From Marinibium conchae (lineage in GTDB: Bacteria; Pseudomonadota; Gammaproteobacteria; Enterobacterales; Alteromonadaceae): DNA of 64,000 nucleotides. The DNA lies in NCBI RefSeq assembly GCF_015595035.1, contig NZ_JADNRN010000001.1:868001-932000 (forward strand). The letters run 5' to 3'. Each line of letters begins with the position of its first letter. Position 1 is the first letter of the stretch. Shown one piece after another: positions 46,293-57,377 of the stretch. The notes below the pieces were generated by a model, which saw nothing but the letters and a program-made list of their open reading frames with translations, was not told the origin of the DNA and ran no database searches. A program made the position numbers and the translations under genes.

Positions 46293-49200
46293 ATGCCAAA
46301 ACGTACCGACCTCAAGAGTATACTAATTCTTGGTGCTGGGCCTATTGTGATTGGTCAGGCTTGCGAGTTTGACTATTCCGGCGCACAGGCCTGTAAAGCA
46401 CTTCGTGAAGAAGGCTACAGAGTAATACTCGTCAACTCTAATCCTGCGACTATCATGACTGACCCTGAGATGGCCGACGCTACTTATATAGAACCGATTC
46501 AATGGGAAGTTGTTCGCAACATTATCGATAAGGAACGTCCCGATGCGGTATTACCAACCATGGGTGGGCAGACCGCGCTGAATTGTGCACTGGACCTTAA
46601 CAAACATGGTGTGCTTGACGAATTCAATGTTGAACTAATCGGTGCTTCCGCAGATGCAATCGATAAAGCTGAAGACCGAGAGCGATTCGACAAAGCCATG
46701 AAATCTATCGGACTTGAGTGTCCTCGGGCTGAAATCGCCCATACGCTTGAGCAAGCTCATGATGTTCTGACTCGAATTGGTTTCCCATGTATTATTCGCC
46801 CATCTTTTACCATGGGCGGAACTGGCGGTGGTATTGCTTACAACAAAGATGAGTTTAATGAAATCTGTACTCGTGGCTTAGATTTATCTCCCACCTCCGA
46901 ATTGCTTATTGATGAGTCACTCATTGGCTGGAAGGAGTACGAAATGGAGGTGGTTCGCGATAAAGCAGATAATTGCATTATTGTATGTACCATTGAAAAC
47001 TTCGATCCTATGGGGGTGCATACTGGTGATTCAATCACCGTTGCCCCTGCTCAAACGCTCACTGATAAGGAATACCAAATTATGCGCAACGCTGCCATGG
47101 CAGTGCTGCGAGAGATTGGTGTAGAGACTGGCGGTTCAAATGTTCAGTTTGGTGTATGTCCAGACACTGGTCGTATGGTAATTATTGAGATGAACCCTCG
47201 GGTTTCTCGCTCTTCAGCATTAGCATCTAAAGCTACCGGCTTTCCAATCGCTAAAATAGCAGCGAAGCTAGCGGTTGGCTTCACGCTTGACGAATTGGCC
47301 AACGATATCACCGGAGGCTTAACGCCTGCATCTTTTGAACCTTCAATTGATTACGTAGTAACCAAAATTCCTCGTTTTAATTTTGAAAAATTCTCTGGTG
47401 CTAACGACCGCCTCACCACCCAGATGAAGTCGGTTGGCGAGGTTATGGCTATCGGACGAAACCAACAAGAATCCTTGCAAAAAGCACTGCGGGGCTTAGA
47501 AGTTGGTGTAACTGGCCTCGATCCTATTCTTGACTTAGATGATCCTGAAGCTAAAAATAAACTCATTTACGAACTTCGTGAACCAGGTGCTGAACGTATT
47601 TGGTACATCGGCGACGCCTTTAGAATGGGTATGTCAGTTGACGAAATTTTCGGCCTGACAAATATTGACCGTTGGTATCTGGTACAACTAGAAGAGATAG
47701 TTCAGTTAGAGCAACTTGTAGAAAGAATTGGCCTTTCAGAAGTAGACCATAGCTTAATGCGAACATTAAAGCGCAAAGGCTTTGCTGACGCAAGACTCGC
47801 TGAATTAACCAAAGTTGCAGAAAGTGATGTGCGAGATATGCGTAAGAAATTTGATATCTTACCTGTGTATAAGCGCGTTGATACCTGCGCCGCTGAATTC
47901 AGCACCTCTACCGCATATATGTATAGTACTTATGATGAGGAGTGTGAGTCGGCTCCGTCAAACAAGGACAAAATCATGGTGCTTGGTGGCGGGCCAAACC
48001 GAATAGGACAGGGCATAGAGTTCGATTACTGCTGTGTTCATGCAGCTCTCGCTATGCGCGAAGACGGCTATGAAACTATTATGGTTAACTGTAACCCAGA
48101 AACAGTTTCTACTGATTACGATACGTCAGATCGCTTGTATTTCGAGCCAGTCACCTTAGAAGATGTGTTAGAAATTGTGCGTGTTGAACAACCCAAAGGC
48201 GTGATAGTGCAATATGGCGGGCAAACACCGCTAAAACTAGCTAGAGCACTTAAAGAAAACGGCGTTCCTATCATCGGTACGTCTCCCGATGCTATCGACC
48301 GAGCAGAGGATCGAGAACGTTTCCAGCACATGGTGAATAAATTAGGTTTAAAGCAACCTGAGAATGCGACTGTGAGCAACATGGAAGAGGCACTTCTGCG
48401 CGCAGAAGAGATAGGCTTTCCTCTTGTAGTGCGCCCATCATATGTATTGGGCGGACGAGCAATGGAAATTGTTTACGACCTGAAAGACTTAAGACGTTAC
48501 CTAAATGAAGCAGTAAAAGTGTCAAATGACAGTCCCGTGTTATTAGACCGCTTTCTAGACGATGCTATTGAAGTTGATATTGATGCGATTTGCGATGGTG
48601 AGCAGGTCGTTATTGGTGGGATTATGGAGCATATTGAACAAGCGGGTGTCCATTCTGGAGATTCTGCATGTAGCTTGCCTCCATATTCGTTATCAGAAGA
48701 TGTGCAAGATGTTATGCGCAAGCAAGTTACCGAGATGGCACTGGAACTTGAAGTTGTCGGTTTGATGAATACCCAATTTGCCATTAAAGACGGCGAAGTT
48801 TATTTGATCGAGGTTAACCCACGCGCTGCGAGAACGGTACCTTTTGTGTCGAAAGCGACAGGCGTGCCCTTGGCAAAAGTAGCAGCAAGAGCAATGGCTG
48901 GGACATCTTTACAAGCACAAGGCTTTACCAAAGAAATTATTCCTCCATTTTTCTCGGTCAAAGAGGTTGTGCTGCCATTTGCTAAGTTCCAAGGTGTTGA
49001 CCCTTTGCTAGGTCCTGAAATGCGCTCTACTGGCGAAGTAATGGGAGTAGGGAATGGTTTTGATGAGGCGTATGCGAAAGCTAACTTAGGAGCGTCTGCG
49101 CCACTGCCTGTTAAAGGAAAGGTATTATTGTCGGTGCGTAACAACGACAAACAACGCTTGATAGGCTTAGCTCGCGAAATGATCGAGCAAGGCTTTAGTG

Positions 49201-49520
49201 TTGAGGCTACCAAAGGAACGTCAAAGTTCCTAGAAGAGCACGGTGTTGCTTGTGGTGTGGTGAACAAGTTGTCCGAGGGTAGGCCCAACATTGTTGATGC
49301 TATAAAAAATGGCGAATATTGCTATGTGGTAAATACGACGGAAGGGAGACAAGCGATAACCGATTCTGTTTATATTCGTCGTGAAGCCCTACTCAATAAA
49401 ATTAGCTACACGACAACTCTGAACGCTGCCTTTGCGACCCTAAGCGCGTTAAATGCAGATGCAAAAGTGAATGTCACTTCTGTTCAAGAGTTACATGAAA
49501 GAGTGAACGCACAGCCCTAA
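46293..49520 (+). CDS. carB: Carbamoyl-phosphate synthase large subunit
   Basis: 1075 aa with two homologous halves, each an ATP-grasp synthetase: [19 protein letters not shown] at the start and [19 protein letters not shown] near residue 560. Glycine-rich loops [15 protein letters not shown] and [13 protein letters not shown] bind the two ATPs. The C-terminal MGS-like allosteric domain (about 935-1075) binds UMP and ornithine in E. coli. It follows carA by 13 bases. Confidence 0.97.
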   Translation: MPKRTDLKSILILGAGPIVIGQACEFDYSGAQACKALREEGYRVILVNSNPATIMTDPEMADATYIEPIQWEVVRNIIDKERPDAVLPTMGGQTALNCALDLNKHGVLDEFNVELIGASADAIDKAEDRERFDKAMKSIGLECPRAEIAHTLEQAHDVLTRIGFPCIIRPSFTMGGTGGGIAYNKDEFNEICTRGLDLSPTSELLIDESLIGWKEYEMEVVRDKADNCIIVCTIENFDPMGVHTGDSITVAPAQTLTDKEYQIMRNAAMAVLREIGVETGGSNVQFGVCPDTGRMVIIEMNPRVSRSSALASKATGFPIAKIAAKLAVGFTLDELANDITGGLTPASFEPSIDYVVTKIPRFNFEKFSGANDRLTTQMKSVGEVMAIGRNQQESLQKALRGLEVGVTGLDPILDLDDPEAKNKLIYELREPGAERIWYIGDAFRMGMSVDEIFGLTNIDRWYLVQLEEIVQLEQLVERIGLSEVDHSLMRTLKRKGFADARLAELTKVAESDVRDMRKKFDILPVYKRVDTCAAEFSTSTAYMYSTYDEECESAPSNKDKIMVLGGGPNRIGQGIEFDYCCVHAALAMREDGYETIMVNCNPETVSTDYDTSDRLYFEPVTLEDVLEIVRVEQPKGVIVQYGGQTPLKLARALKENGVPIIGTSPDAIDRAEDRERFQHMVNKLGLKQPENATVSNMEEALLRAEEIGFPLVVRPSYVLGGRAMEIVYDLKDLRRYLNEAVKVSNDSPVLLDRFLDDAIEVDIDAICDGEQVVIGGIMEHIEQAGVHSGDSACSLPPYSLSEDVQDVMRKQVTEMALELEVVGLMNTQFAIKDGEVYLIEVNPRAARTVPFVSKATGVPLAKVAARAMAGTSLQAQGFTKEIIPPFFSVKEVVLPFAKFQGVDPLLGPEMRSTGEVMGVGNGFDEAYAKANLGASAPLPVKGKVLLSVRNNDKQRLIGLAREMIEQGFSVEATKGTSKFLEEHGVACGVVNKLSEGRPNIVDAIKNGEYCYVVNTTEGRQAITDSVYIRREALLNKISYTTTLNAAFATLSALNADAKVNVTSVQELHERVNAQP

Positions 49521-49577
49521 TACTGCGTTTTTTTGGAGCATAGTGGTTCTGCTACTTTTGTCTGTCAAAAAATAGTA

Positions 49578-49583
49578 TATAAT
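49578..49583 (+). promoter_or_regulatory. Consensus -10 hexamer of the greA promoter
   Basis: TATAAT in the context AGTATATAATTCTATG, with only a weak -35 upstream. Transcription would start near 49590, just before the hairpin at 49606. Confidence 0.55.
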
Positions 49584-49605
49584 TCTATGTAATACACGAA
49601 AGAAG

Positions 49606-49640
49606 AATGCGCTCTACACGAGCGCATTTTGTCTTTTAAG
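49606..49640 (+). terminator. Hairpin terminator in the greA leader
   Basis: AATGCGCT (49606-49613) pairs with AGCGCATT (49621-49628), then TTGTCTTTT. It lies 38-70 bases before the greA ATG and could terminate carAB or act as a greA attenuator. Confidence 0.75.
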
Positions 49641-49677
49641 CGCATTAGCAAAAAATCTGAGGAAGAAGAGTACAGTC

Positions 49678-50154
49678 ATGACCAAATATCCAATGACAGC
49701 GCACGGCGCTCAAATGCTTACTGAAGAGCTGCAAGAACTTAAGAAAGTGAAGCGACCTGAAATAATTAAATCTATCGCTGAAGCCCGTGAGCATGGTGAC
49801 TTAAAAGAAAATGCTGAATATCATGCAGCACGAGAGCAGCAGAGCTTTTGTGAAGGCCGGATTCAAGATATTGAGGGCAAATTATCAAATGCTCAAATTA
49901 TCGACGTGACTAAAATGCCTAACACAGGCAAGGTGATTTTTGGTACGACCGTCACTGTAATGAACACTAAAAATGATGAAGAGATTACCTACAAGATAGT
50001 GGGCGATGATGAAGCAAATATTAAGAATTTGCTTATCTCGGTAAACTCTCCAATTGCTAGGGGCTTAATTGGTAAAGAAGTCGATGATGTGGTGAATATT
50101 CAAACACCCAACGGCGTGATTGAATACGAAATCATTGAAGTACAATATATTTAG
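49678..50154 (+). CDS. greA: Transcription elongation factor GreA
   Basis: 158 aa, the standard length. The N-terminal coiled coil carries the acidic tip ([20 protein letters not shown]), which enters the RNA polymerase secondary channel to promote cleavage of backtracked RNA. The C-terminal FKBP-like domain includes [16 protein letters not shown]. carB-greA adjacency is common in the group. Its leader contains a terminator hairpin. Confidence 0.97.
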   Translation: MTKYPMTAHGAQMLTEELQELKKVKRPEIIKSIAEAREHGDLKENAEYHAAREQQSFCEGRIQDIEGKLSNAQIIDVTKMPNTGKVIFGTTVTVMNTKNDEEITYKIVGDDEANIKNLLISVNSPIARGLIGKEVDDVVNIQTPNGVIEYEIIEVQYI

Positions 50155-50240
50155 TCTATAGACCAATTAATCTGTATTCACACTCTTTATTCAGTGGTGC
50201 ATTTATTGCCTTAAGCACCACTGTTATTATTCCTTGTATA

Positions 50241-51899
50241 CTAATTTTCTTTATTTAACCACTCGGTTGCTTTTGTGAGTGCTTCAGTACGATTATTTAC
50301 AAAAGCATCTTTCGGTAGAATATCAGTGAATCCCATTCGTTGAAGTTTTTTCTTTGAACTGTCCTGTTTAACCAGCATGATTATGTGCTTCTCGAGCTGG
50401 TTGGCATCTTTGATTAAGTTTTCTATCGCCAAGGCAATGGTGTCATCTAAAAACGACACGTCACTTAAGTCAATGATAATAACTTTGTGCTCAGTCATGC
50501 TGCTCAATTCACGAGAAAGTGCTTTAGATACGCCAAAGATCATTGTGCCACTTAGGTAGAAAAATAAAATTTGGCCGTTAGCTTTGTTAAGCAATTTGCG
50601 TTGCTCGATAGTTAAAGGAAGCCTGCCATCAACATCGCTTATGGCCTTAATGTTTTTTGCTTGTGAGGCGCTGAGCTTCTCAATAGTAATAATATTTGCA
50701 ATAAATACACCGATGCCTACAGCAACCACTAAGTCGACAAACACAGTAAGCAGCAAAACTGCTAACATGATAAGAGAAGACTGCTTAGATACCTTGTGAG
50801 CGCGTTTTATAAAGCTCCAATCAAGTATATCGATGCCAACCTTCACTGCTATTCCTGCTAACACTGCAATAGGTATGGTCGCGATTAAGGTCGATGCGCC
50901 AAATATTGCAACAATTAACACGGCAACTCTCACCAAACCTGAGAGCGCGGTTCTCGCCCCAGCCTGAATATTTACCACCGTCCCCATAGTTGCACCAGCG
51001 CCTGGCAAGCCCCCAAATAAACCGGACATCATATTACCTATGCCCTGTCCGATAAGCTCTTTATCTGACTTATGTTCACTGCGGGTAAGGTTGTCGGCGA
51101 TCACAGAGGTGAGCATCGAGTCTATGCAGCCTAGCATGCCAAGCACAATACCATCGAGTATCATCGTTTTGATCTGGTCTGGCGTAAATTCAGGCAGGAT
51201 TAGTGTTGGCAGACTCACGTTTATTTCCCCGATGCGACGAATATCGACCGTTTGGAAAAAAATAACCGATACGATAGATATCATGATTAAAGCAATGAGC
51301 TGTGGGGGTACAATATTTTTAAGTTTCTTGGGTGTTAAATACAAAATTGCGATAGTTGCAGCGGCCATGCCGAGTTCTATGAAGCTCACGTTAGCGATAA
51401 TTTCTGGTAATGCGCTAAGCGTGCCGATAACGCCACCGCTTGGCGCTACTGACCCCATTGCGGGTGCGAGTTGCATAACAATTAAAATACATCCAATACC
51501 AGACATAAAGCCTGATATTACACTGTAGGGCATCATAGTGATGTACTTGCCAAGCTTCATTACACCAAAAATGATTTGTGTTAGTCCTGCGATCATAACC
51601 ACAGTGAACGCCATAGCAATGCCGTTATCGGGGTTGTTCGCAATCAGAGTGGTTACTACCGCAGCCATGATTACTGTCATAGGGCCGGTAGGCTCTGAAA
51701 TAAGAGTAGGGGTACCACCAAACAATGCGGCAAAAAGACCGATAATAATCGCACCGTATAAACCAGCCTCAGGACCTACACCAGATGCTACACCAAAGGT
51801 TAATGCTAGAGGAAGAGATACAATTGCTGCGGTAACACCACCCAGTATATCGCCACGCAGATTAGTTCGATTAATGGTATTAAAAATTTGCACACTCAC
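50241..51899 (-). CDS. SulP-family inorganic anion transporter with STAS domain
   Basis: 552 aa. About ten to twelve membrane segments cover residues 20-420, with SulP hallmarks ASGVGPEAGLYGAIIIG and SEPTGPMTVIMAA near the N-terminus and LFGGLPGAGATMGTVVNI in the middle. The C-terminal STAS domain (about 440-550) has VIIIDLSDVSFLDDTIALAI. Substrates in the family include sulfate, bicarbonate and dicarboxylates; no choice can be made here. The start is GTG, at 51899 or, two codons later, 51893. It follows nhaA in the same direction but behind a terminator. Confidence 0.9.
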   Translation of the reverse strand: MSVQIFNTINRTNLRGDILGGVTAAIVSLPLALTFGVASGVGPEAGLYGAIIIGLFAALFGGTPTLISEPTGPMTVIMAAVVTTLIANNPDNGIAMAFTVVMIAGLTQIIFGVMKLGKYITMMPYSVISGFMSGIGCILIVMQLAPAMGSVAPSGGVIGTLSALPEIIANVSFIELGMAAATIAILYLTPKKLKNIVPPQLIALIMISIVSVIFFQTVDIRRIGEINVSLPTLILPEFTPDQIKTMILDGIVLGMLGCIDSMLTSVIADNLTRSEHKSDKELIGQGIGNMMSGLFGGLPGAGATMGTVVNIQAGARTALSGLVRVAVLIVAIFGASTLIATIPIAVLAGIAVKVGIDILDWSFIKRAHKVSKQSSLIMLAVLLLTVFVDLVVAVGIGVFIANIITIEKLSASQAKNIKAISDVDGRLPLTIEQRKLLNKANGQILFFYLSGTMIFGVSKALSRELSSMTEHKVIIIDLSDVSFLDDTIALAIENLIKDANQLEKHIIMLVKQDSSKKKLQRMGFTDILPKDAFVNNRTEALTKATEWLNKEN

Positions 51900-51943
51900 T
51901 ACCTATTATTATAATTATCAAAAACAATGTGACTAATTACGCA

Positions 51944-51974
51944 TAAATAAGGCGCTCGAGTGAGCGCCTTATTT
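51944..51974. terminator. Bidirectional-looking terminator after nhaA
   Basis: AAATAAGGCGCTC and GAGCGCCTTATTT form a 13-bp stem. It lies between the nhaA stop and the SulP start and should end nhaA transcription leftward. Confidence 0.85.
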
Positions 51975-52000
51975 CTATTTAAAGTATATCAATTTACTCG

Positions 52001-53206
52001 TTAAACAGTGGTTTGATCTGCTGTCGCATGTCGTTTGTCAAAGCGCTTTGAGGAGCGAGAAATTACGATCCCCCCTAAGATTGCAGATAAAAGGGAACCC
52101 GCTAGAACGCCCACTTTTACACTGTTGAGATAGTCGACACTGACATTTTCGAAGGCCAAGGTGCCGATAAAGAGACTCATCGTGAAACCGATACCACAGA
52201 GTATGGATGCGCCATAAAGCTGACCCATGGTAACCCCAGCCGGTAGTTTCGCCACACCCACTTTCACGGCTAGCCAACATGCCCCGAAAATGCCAACCTG
52301 TTTACCAATAAATAGGCCCGCCATTACACCAACAACGATGGGGTTAAATATTTGTTCGGCTGTTGTGCCTACTATCTGAACACCCGCGTTTGCAAAAGCA
52401 AAAATAGGTAATATAGCAAATGCTACCCATGGGTGAAGTTTGTGCTCCAAGTGCGGCAACATGGCTTGGCCGCTCCTGTTTTTCCCCTTTAAAGGTATAA
52501 ATAAGGCCATGGCGAAGCCCGCTAATGTGGCATGAACGCCTGATTTCAACACCGCGGCCCAAATAATCACCCCGATGATGATATACATGCCTTCTGATTT
52601 TACCTTCATGCGGTTAAACACAAACATGATTGATAGGCCAATTGCAGCGATAACTAATGATGTAGTCGAAAGTTCCGCTGAATAGAACAGCGCGATAATA
52701 ATAATGGCACCGATGTCATCAAAAATAGCGACTGATAACAAAAAGAGCTTAAGCGTAATCGGTAATGACTTACCAAATAGACTGAATACGCCCAAGGCAA
52801 AGGCTATATCGGTTGCTGCGGGGATTGCCCAGCCATTGATACCGACAGGCTCGTCGTAGTTGAAAAAAACATAAATGAGTGCTGGAACAGTAATTCCCGC
52901 TATGGCACCTATCGCAGGAAGCATTATTTGGTCACGTGATTGTAGGTGACCTGCAAGCACTTCGCGCTTTACCTCCAGACCAACTAAGAAAAAGAAGATA
53001 GCCATTAAGCCATCGTTTACCCAAAGTATAAGAGGTTTATTTACCTCAAATGCGCCAAACTTTACCGCTACGGGTGTAGAGAAAATATCGTTATAAAAAG
53101 AAACTAAAGGTGTATTTGCCATTACCATAGCAAGCAGTGCTGCAAAGACGAGAAGAACACCGCCGGCAGCATCATGATGAAATACCTGTTTCAACTTCGC
53201 GATCAT
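52001..53206 (-). CDS. nhaA: Na+/H+ antiporter NhaA
   Basis: 401 aa with about 12 membrane helices. Family blocks are present: NDGLMAIFFFLVGLEVKRE, PAATDIAFALGVFSLFG and VAIFDDIGAIIIIALFY, whose Asp pair corresponds to the D163/D164 ion-binding site of E. coli NhaA. It exports Na+ for protons, in keeping with a marine habitat. AGAGGAAA precedes the ATG. Confidence 0.96.
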   Translation of the reverse strand: MIAKLKQVFHHDAAGGVLLVFAALLAMVMANTPLVSFYNDIFSTPVAVKFGAFEVNKPLILWVNDGLMAIFFFLVGLEVKREVLAGHLQSRDQIMLPAIGAIAGITVPALIYVFFNYDEPVGINGWAIPAATDIAFALGVFSLFGKSLPITLKLFLLSVAIFDDIGAIIIIALFYSAELSTTSLVIAAIGLSIMFVFNRMKVKSEGMYIIIGVIIWAAVLKSGVHATLAGFAMALFIPLKGKNRSGQAMLPHLEHKLHPWVAFAILPIFAFANAGVQIVGTTAEQIFNPIVVGVMAGLFIGKQVGIFGACWLAVKVGVAKLPAGVTMGQLYGASILCGIGFTMSLFIGTLAFENVSVDYLNSVKVGVLAGSLLSAILGGIVISRSSKRFDKRHATADQTTV

Positions 53207-53344
53207 AAATTTTCCTCTAATGAATTATTTTTATATTTTTAATTATTGCACACGTTTATACGTGAAAAACCAATTAAGGAAAAGTCGATTAACTGGACTT
53301 TATTCTTCGAATTTTACGAGCATTTAGCTCAAAAATACTATGCT

Positions 53345-54883
53345 TTATATCGAGTTAGCTGGCTTTCTCTGTATAAGTATAGCCACTATAAACAATAGAC
53401 CAAAAAAAGCATAAATGGGAATATTTCCCAATCTTCTGTATGGCGTATACCCAGATACTAAGCTTACTTTTTGAGTAATGGTGCTTGCCTCAAACTGCGT
53501 AGCCTGCTTTTGTATATTGCCTCGATGGTCAATAAAAGCGGTAAGGCCATTATTAGTCGCTCTGAGAACGGGAAGGCCAAACTCTTTTGCCCGTACTTGC
53601 GCTATTTCTAAATGCTGATGTGGGCCGTGAGAATTACCAAACCAAGCGTCATTACTGACAGTGACGATCAAGTCAGTATCGTCAAATAAATTCGCTAATA
53701 TTTGTTTAGGAAAAGCTATTTCAAAACAAATAGCAGGCGCCATCTTAAGACCATTTGAGGCTAAGTTACGCTGCACGTAATCACCTCGGCTGAACGAAGA
53801 CATCGGCAAATCAAAAATGGGTGCCAACTCTCTTAATACTGACTGAAAAGGGACAAATTCACCAATCGGTAGCAGATGATGCTTACTAAATCTATTATTA
53901 TGCCCATAGCGATAGGGAAGAGTACTTTGCCCGTTTTCGTTGTTACCGAGGCTGAGCAAGCTATTATAAATCTTATCGTTAGCATACTGATAATCGACTA
54001 TGCCAGTGATAAGAGCGGTGTCTGAGTCACGTGCTTTGAGGTCTAATGCGGCTAGAAAATCGACAGCCTTAATTTCCAGTTTTGGTATAGCGGCTTCGGG
54101 CCAGATAATAATATCTGAATTCCAGTGAGCTTCTGTCAACGCAAGGTATTTATTCATGGTTGGAAGGTCTTGCTCAGGCACCCATCGCATAGTTTGCTCA
54201 ATGTTGCCTTGCACCATCGTTACCAATTTGCTCTCACCATTAAGTGTTGCCCAATGATATTGGTTCAACACCCATGAGGAGGCAATAAAAAGGACAAAAA
54301 GCACAATGCTGTTTAAGCCATTTACTTTCACACCGATTGTGTTCTTCTGGATGCGAAAGTTTTGTCCAATACTCAGTGTGATTAGAATGAGAAAAGCTGA
54401 TACTCCCACTTCACCTACAATGGGAAGCCAGCCAGTTAAACCGCCATGCAACTGACTATACCCGATTGACAACCATGGGAAACCCGTTAGAAAATGAGCT
54501 CTGCACCACTCAATAAGTAGCCAAGCGAAGGGGATAACAAGAGGCCATAAGCGTTTACTTATATACTTATTTGTCACCCATATTGCGCTGGCGAAAAAAA
54601 CTGCGAGGTAGCTACATAGGGCTACCATCATGCCGATTGACACCACAAGTGGCAAGCCGCCATGGTCTGCAATGCTAACATGTACCCAACTGATACCGGC
54701 GCCAAAATAACCAAAAGCAAAACACCATGCTAATTTGAAGTGTTTGCCTTCGCTAATATGGTGCAGGTAGAACCATAAAGAAAAGCTAATATAGGGTAAC
54801 CACCACAGGTTGAATGGCGCGAAAGCGAGGGTATTGCTTGCACCGAGTAAAAATAATACTGTGGCTTTGGCGTAGAAGTTTAT
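53345..54883 (-). CDS. lnt: Apolipoprotein N-acyltransferase, with a non-canonical start
   Basis: 512 aa if translation begins at the ATA at 54883. The nitrilase domain has the catalytic Glu in IIWPEAAIP, the Lys in GEFVPF-side sequence and the Cys in PAICFEIAFP. The N-terminal membrane region is encoded upstream of the first TTG (54655): the frame reads ATVLFLLGASNTLAFAPF and later GYFGAGISWVHVSIADHGG, both typical of Lnt. No ATG, GTG or TTG occurs in frame between the corC stop and 54655. ATA at 54883 has GAGGA seven bases before it. A sequencing or real frameshift (MRINR frame) is the alternative. Lnt adds the N-acyl chain to lipoproteins at the inner membrane. Confidence 0.88.
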   Translation of the reverse strand: MNFYAKATVLFLLGASNTLAFAPFNLWWLPYISFSLWFYLHHISEGKHFKLAWCFAFGYFGAGISWVHVSIADHGGLPLVVSIGMMVALCSYLAVFFASAIWVTNKYISKRLWPLVIPFAWLLIEWCRAHFLTGFPWLSIGYSQLHGGLTGWLPIVGEVGVSAFLILITLSIGQNFRIQKNTIGVKVNGLNSIVLFVLFIASSWVLNQYHWATLNGESKLVTMVQGNIEQTMRWVPEQDLPTMNKYLALTEAHWNSDIIIWPEAAIPKLEIKAVDFLAALDLKARDSDTALITGIVDYQYANDKIYNSLLSLGNNENGQSTLPYRYGHNNRFSKHHLLPIGEFVPFQSVLRELAPIFDLPMSSFSRGDYVQRNLASNGLKMAPAICFEIAFPKQILANLFDDTDLIVTVSNDAWFGNSHGPHQHLEIAQVRAKEFGLPVLRATNNGLTAFIDHRGNIQKQATQFEASTITQKVSLVSGYTPYRRLGNIPIYAFFGLLFIVAILIQRKPANSI

Positions 54884-54886
54884 CGG

Positions 54887-55744
54887 TTAATCCTCATCAG
54901 GAAGAGTGACTTTTAATTGCAAGATCCGCCTCTTATCTGAGTTAGTCACTTTGAATACTAAATTTTCAATAGTCACTTTGTCATCAGTATTTGGCATGTG
55001 ACCAAAGGCTCTGAGTACAACGCCCCCAATCGTATCAGAGGCCTCTTCATTTAAATTGGTTTCGAAAAAACGATTAAAATCGTCAACGGATGTTAAGGCT
55101 TTCACGCTGTAGGTATGCTTGTTGAGTGGGCGTATTTCGTCCGATTCATTGATTTCAGTATCAAATTCGTCTTCAATTTCCCCAACAATTAGCTCAAGAA
55201 TATCTTCTATCGTTACTAAGCCAGATACACCGCCATATTCATCAACAACTATCGCCATGTGATAGCGCTGTTGGCGAAACTCTTTTAAGAGAACATCGAC
55301 GCGTTTGCTTTCAGGGACGATAATGGCCTCGCGCAATACTTCTTTAAGATGAAATTCTTTACCAGGAATAAAGGCATAGGGGAGCAAGTCTTTGGCAAGT
55401 AAAATGCCTTCAATATGGTCTTTGTCTTCAGAAATAACGGGGTAACGAGAGTGAGCGTTGTCAAGCAGAATCGGTAGGAACTCATCTACATCCTGCTCTA
55501 TATCGACGGTAACCATCTGAGCACGAGGTATCATGATATCTCTTACTCGAATCTCATTGACCGACATCACGCCTTCAATCATTTCACGCGTTTGAGGGTC
55601 AATGAGTTCACGTTGTTCGGCATCAGAAATAACTTCTGATAGTTCTTCCTTGTTTCTCGGTTCCCCTCTAAAAGTTTGGCTGAGCTTTGCGAGCCAGCTT
55701 TTATTAGAGGAACCGTTGGTAGAGTGGGGGTTGTCGTCGCTCAT
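54887..55744 (-). CDS. corC: CorC/YbeX, CBS-domain HlyC/CorC family protein
   Basis: 285 aa. Two CBS domains (VRDIMIPRAQMVTVD and FRQQRYHMAIVVDEYGGVSG) cover about 65-195, and the C-terminal CorC_HlyC domain covers about 205-285. There is no membrane segment, so it is the soluble short form. It is linked to magnesium efflux and ribosome maturation in E. coli. Its TAA is three bases before the proposed lnt ATA, and its last codons (GAT GAG GAT) provide the lnt ribosome-binding site. Confidence 0.94.
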   Translation of the reverse strand: MSDDNPHSTNGSSNKSWLAKLSQTFRGEPRNKEELSEVISDAEQRELIDPQTREMIEGVMSVNEIRVRDIMIPRAQMVTVDIEQDVDEFLPILLDNAHSRYPVISEDKDHIEGILLAKDLLPYAFIPGKEFHLKEVLREAIIVPESKRVDVLLKEFRQQRYHMAIVVDEYGGVSGLVTIEDILELIVGEIEDEFDTEINESDEIRPLNKHTYSVKALTSVDDFNRFFETNLNEEASDTIGGVVLRAFGHMPNTDDKVTIENLVFKVTNSDKRRILQLKVTLPDED

Positions 55745-55799
55745 GATTTTTGTTATGTCCTATTTTTGTTTCGCATATTCATGTTCACACCTTTCAACA

Positions 55800-56324
55800 T
55801 CATCTGTGATCTTGATAAGGGTCGTCAATAGCTAATTTAGCCAGTATTTCAGTTTCGAGTGTTTCCATCTCTTCTGCCTCATCATCTTCTATATGGTCGT
55901 AACCCAGTAAATGCAATAGGCCGTGTAGGGTAAGATGTGCCCAGTGATCAATTACCTTTTTACCTTGCGTTTGTGCTTCGGCCTCAACAACAGGAGCGCA
56001 AATAACTAAATCGCCTAAAAAGGCTAACTCAATGTGCTCGGGTGACTCGAAGGGAAAGGATAAAACATTTGTTGCTTTATTTTTACCGCGATAAGTATGA
56101 TTAAGCGTTTGCGACTCGTCATTACCACAAACACGAATAGTCACCTCCAGGGGCTCACTATCTGATTCATTTGCTGTTGAGCAAGCCGACTTATCGCTCT
56201 TTTGTTGGTCCTTTAGTAGTGATATACCCGTGTTCAGCCAAAGGCTAAAATCGTCTGCAGTGGGCAAACTATGTTTGATATCCTTCTGATCAACGACTAG
56301 CTGAAGGTCAAGCAGGATCGTCAT
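55800..56324 (-). CDS. ybeY: Endoribonuclease YbeY
   Basis: 174 aa. The zinc-binding motif is [15 protein letters not shown], with three histidines, and the conserved Arg/Asn block [19 protein letters not shown] precedes it. It matures the 16S rRNA 3' end and takes part in ribosome quality control. An acidic insertion of about 20 residues ([19 protein letters not shown]) near residues 38-56 makes it longer than E. coli YbeY (155). It overlaps the end of ybeZ by 17 bases. Confidence 0.95.
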   Translation of the reverse strand: MTILLDLQLVVDQKDIKHSLPTADDFSLWLNTGISLLKDQQKSDKSACSTANESDSEPLEVTIRVCGNDESQTLNHTYRGKNKATNVLSFPFESPEHIELAFLGDLVICAPVVEAEAQTQGKKVIDHWAHLTLHGLLHLLGYDHIEDDEAEEMETLETEILAKLAIDDPYQDHR

Positions 56325-57354
56325 TATTCTTATTCTGCTCGTCTCTCAAACGCTTTTTTTCAGCAGCCTCAGCTTCTTTTTTTGCATCATAATGCTCGTA
56401 GGCTTCTACAATACGAGCTACCACAGGATGGCGAACAACGTCTTGTGCGGTAAAAAAGTTAAATGATATATCATCAACGTCAGCTAATACTTCTATTGCA
56501 TGGCGTAGGCCAGATTTAGCGCCGCGCGGTAGGTCGATTTGAGTAATATCACCTGTGATGACTGCCTGTGAGTTGAAACCTATACGAGTAAGAAACATCT
56601 TCATTTGTTCAACGGTCGTATTTTGACTTTCATCTAGGATAATAAAAGCATCGTTGAGGGTTCGACCGCGCATGTAAGCAAGAGGGGCGACTTCGATAAC
56701 GTTGCGTTCAATTAATTTTTCAACTTTCTCAAAGCCCAACATTTCAAACAAAGCGTCGTAAAGAGGGCGCAAGTAAGGGTCAACCTTTTGTGATAAGTCA
56801 CCGGGCAAAAAACCTAATTTTTCGCCAGCTTCAACTGCTGGTCGCGTAAGTAAGATTCTACGAATGTCTTGGCGTTCCAATGCATCAACCGCGCAGGCTA
56901 CCGCCAGATAAGTCTTACCAGTGCCAGCAGGACCTATCCCAAAAGTGATGTCGTGATTGACTACGTTAGCAACGTACTGAGATTGATTTGGATTACGAGG
57001 CTTAATTACGCCGCGTTTAGTTTTGATGTGAACTTCTTTACCGTAGTCTCGAGAGTCGGCAACTTCCATGCAATTCGCTTCTTGAATGGCAAGGTGTACC
57101 TGATTTGCTTCGAGCACCGGCACGCTGCCTTTTATAGCTTGGGTCTCGATGTATAGCAACTTAAGAAGTTCACTTGCACCATTTGCCTGTTGGGCATTAC
57201 CCATCACTTTAAATTGATTATTGCGATAAGTAATTTCTACTCCCAAGCGACGCTCAATCTGTTTGATATTGTCGTCAAAAGGGCCGCAAAGGCTAGACAA
57301 TCTTTTGTTATCTTCTGGTTGCAATATGATTTCGTTACTAACTAATTGACTCAA
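56308..57354 (-). CDS. ybeZ: PhoH-like ATPase YbeZ
   Basis: 348 aa. The P-loop is [15 protein letters not shown] near residue 140 and Walker B is [16 protein letters not shown]-like N-terminal part precedes it, and the charged C-terminus (about 320-348) is Lys/Glu/Asp-rich. YbeZ partners with YbeY in RNA metabolism. It is 23 bases from miaB and overlaps ybeY, so miaB-ybeZ-ybeY-corC-lnt is one conserved unit. Confidence 0.95.
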   Translation of the reverse strand: MSQLVSNEIILQPEDNKRLSSLCGPFDDNIKQIERRLGVEITYRNNQFKVMGNAQQANGASELLKLLYIETQAIKGSVPVLEANQVHLAIQEANCMEVADSRDYGKEVHIKTKRGVIKPRNPNQSQYVANVVNHDITFGIGPAGTGKTYLAVACAVDALERQDIRRILLTRPAVEAGEKLGFLPGDLSQKVDPYLRPLYDALFEMLGFEKVEKLIERNVIEVAPLAYMRGRTLNDAFIILDESQNTTVEQMKMFLTRIGFNSQAVITGDITQIDLPRGAKSGLRHAIEVLADVDDISFNFFTAQDVVRHPVVARIVEAYEHYDAKKEAEAAEKKRLRDEQNKNNDDPA

Positions 57355-57377
57355 TATGTTTCCTTTATCACTAAAAT

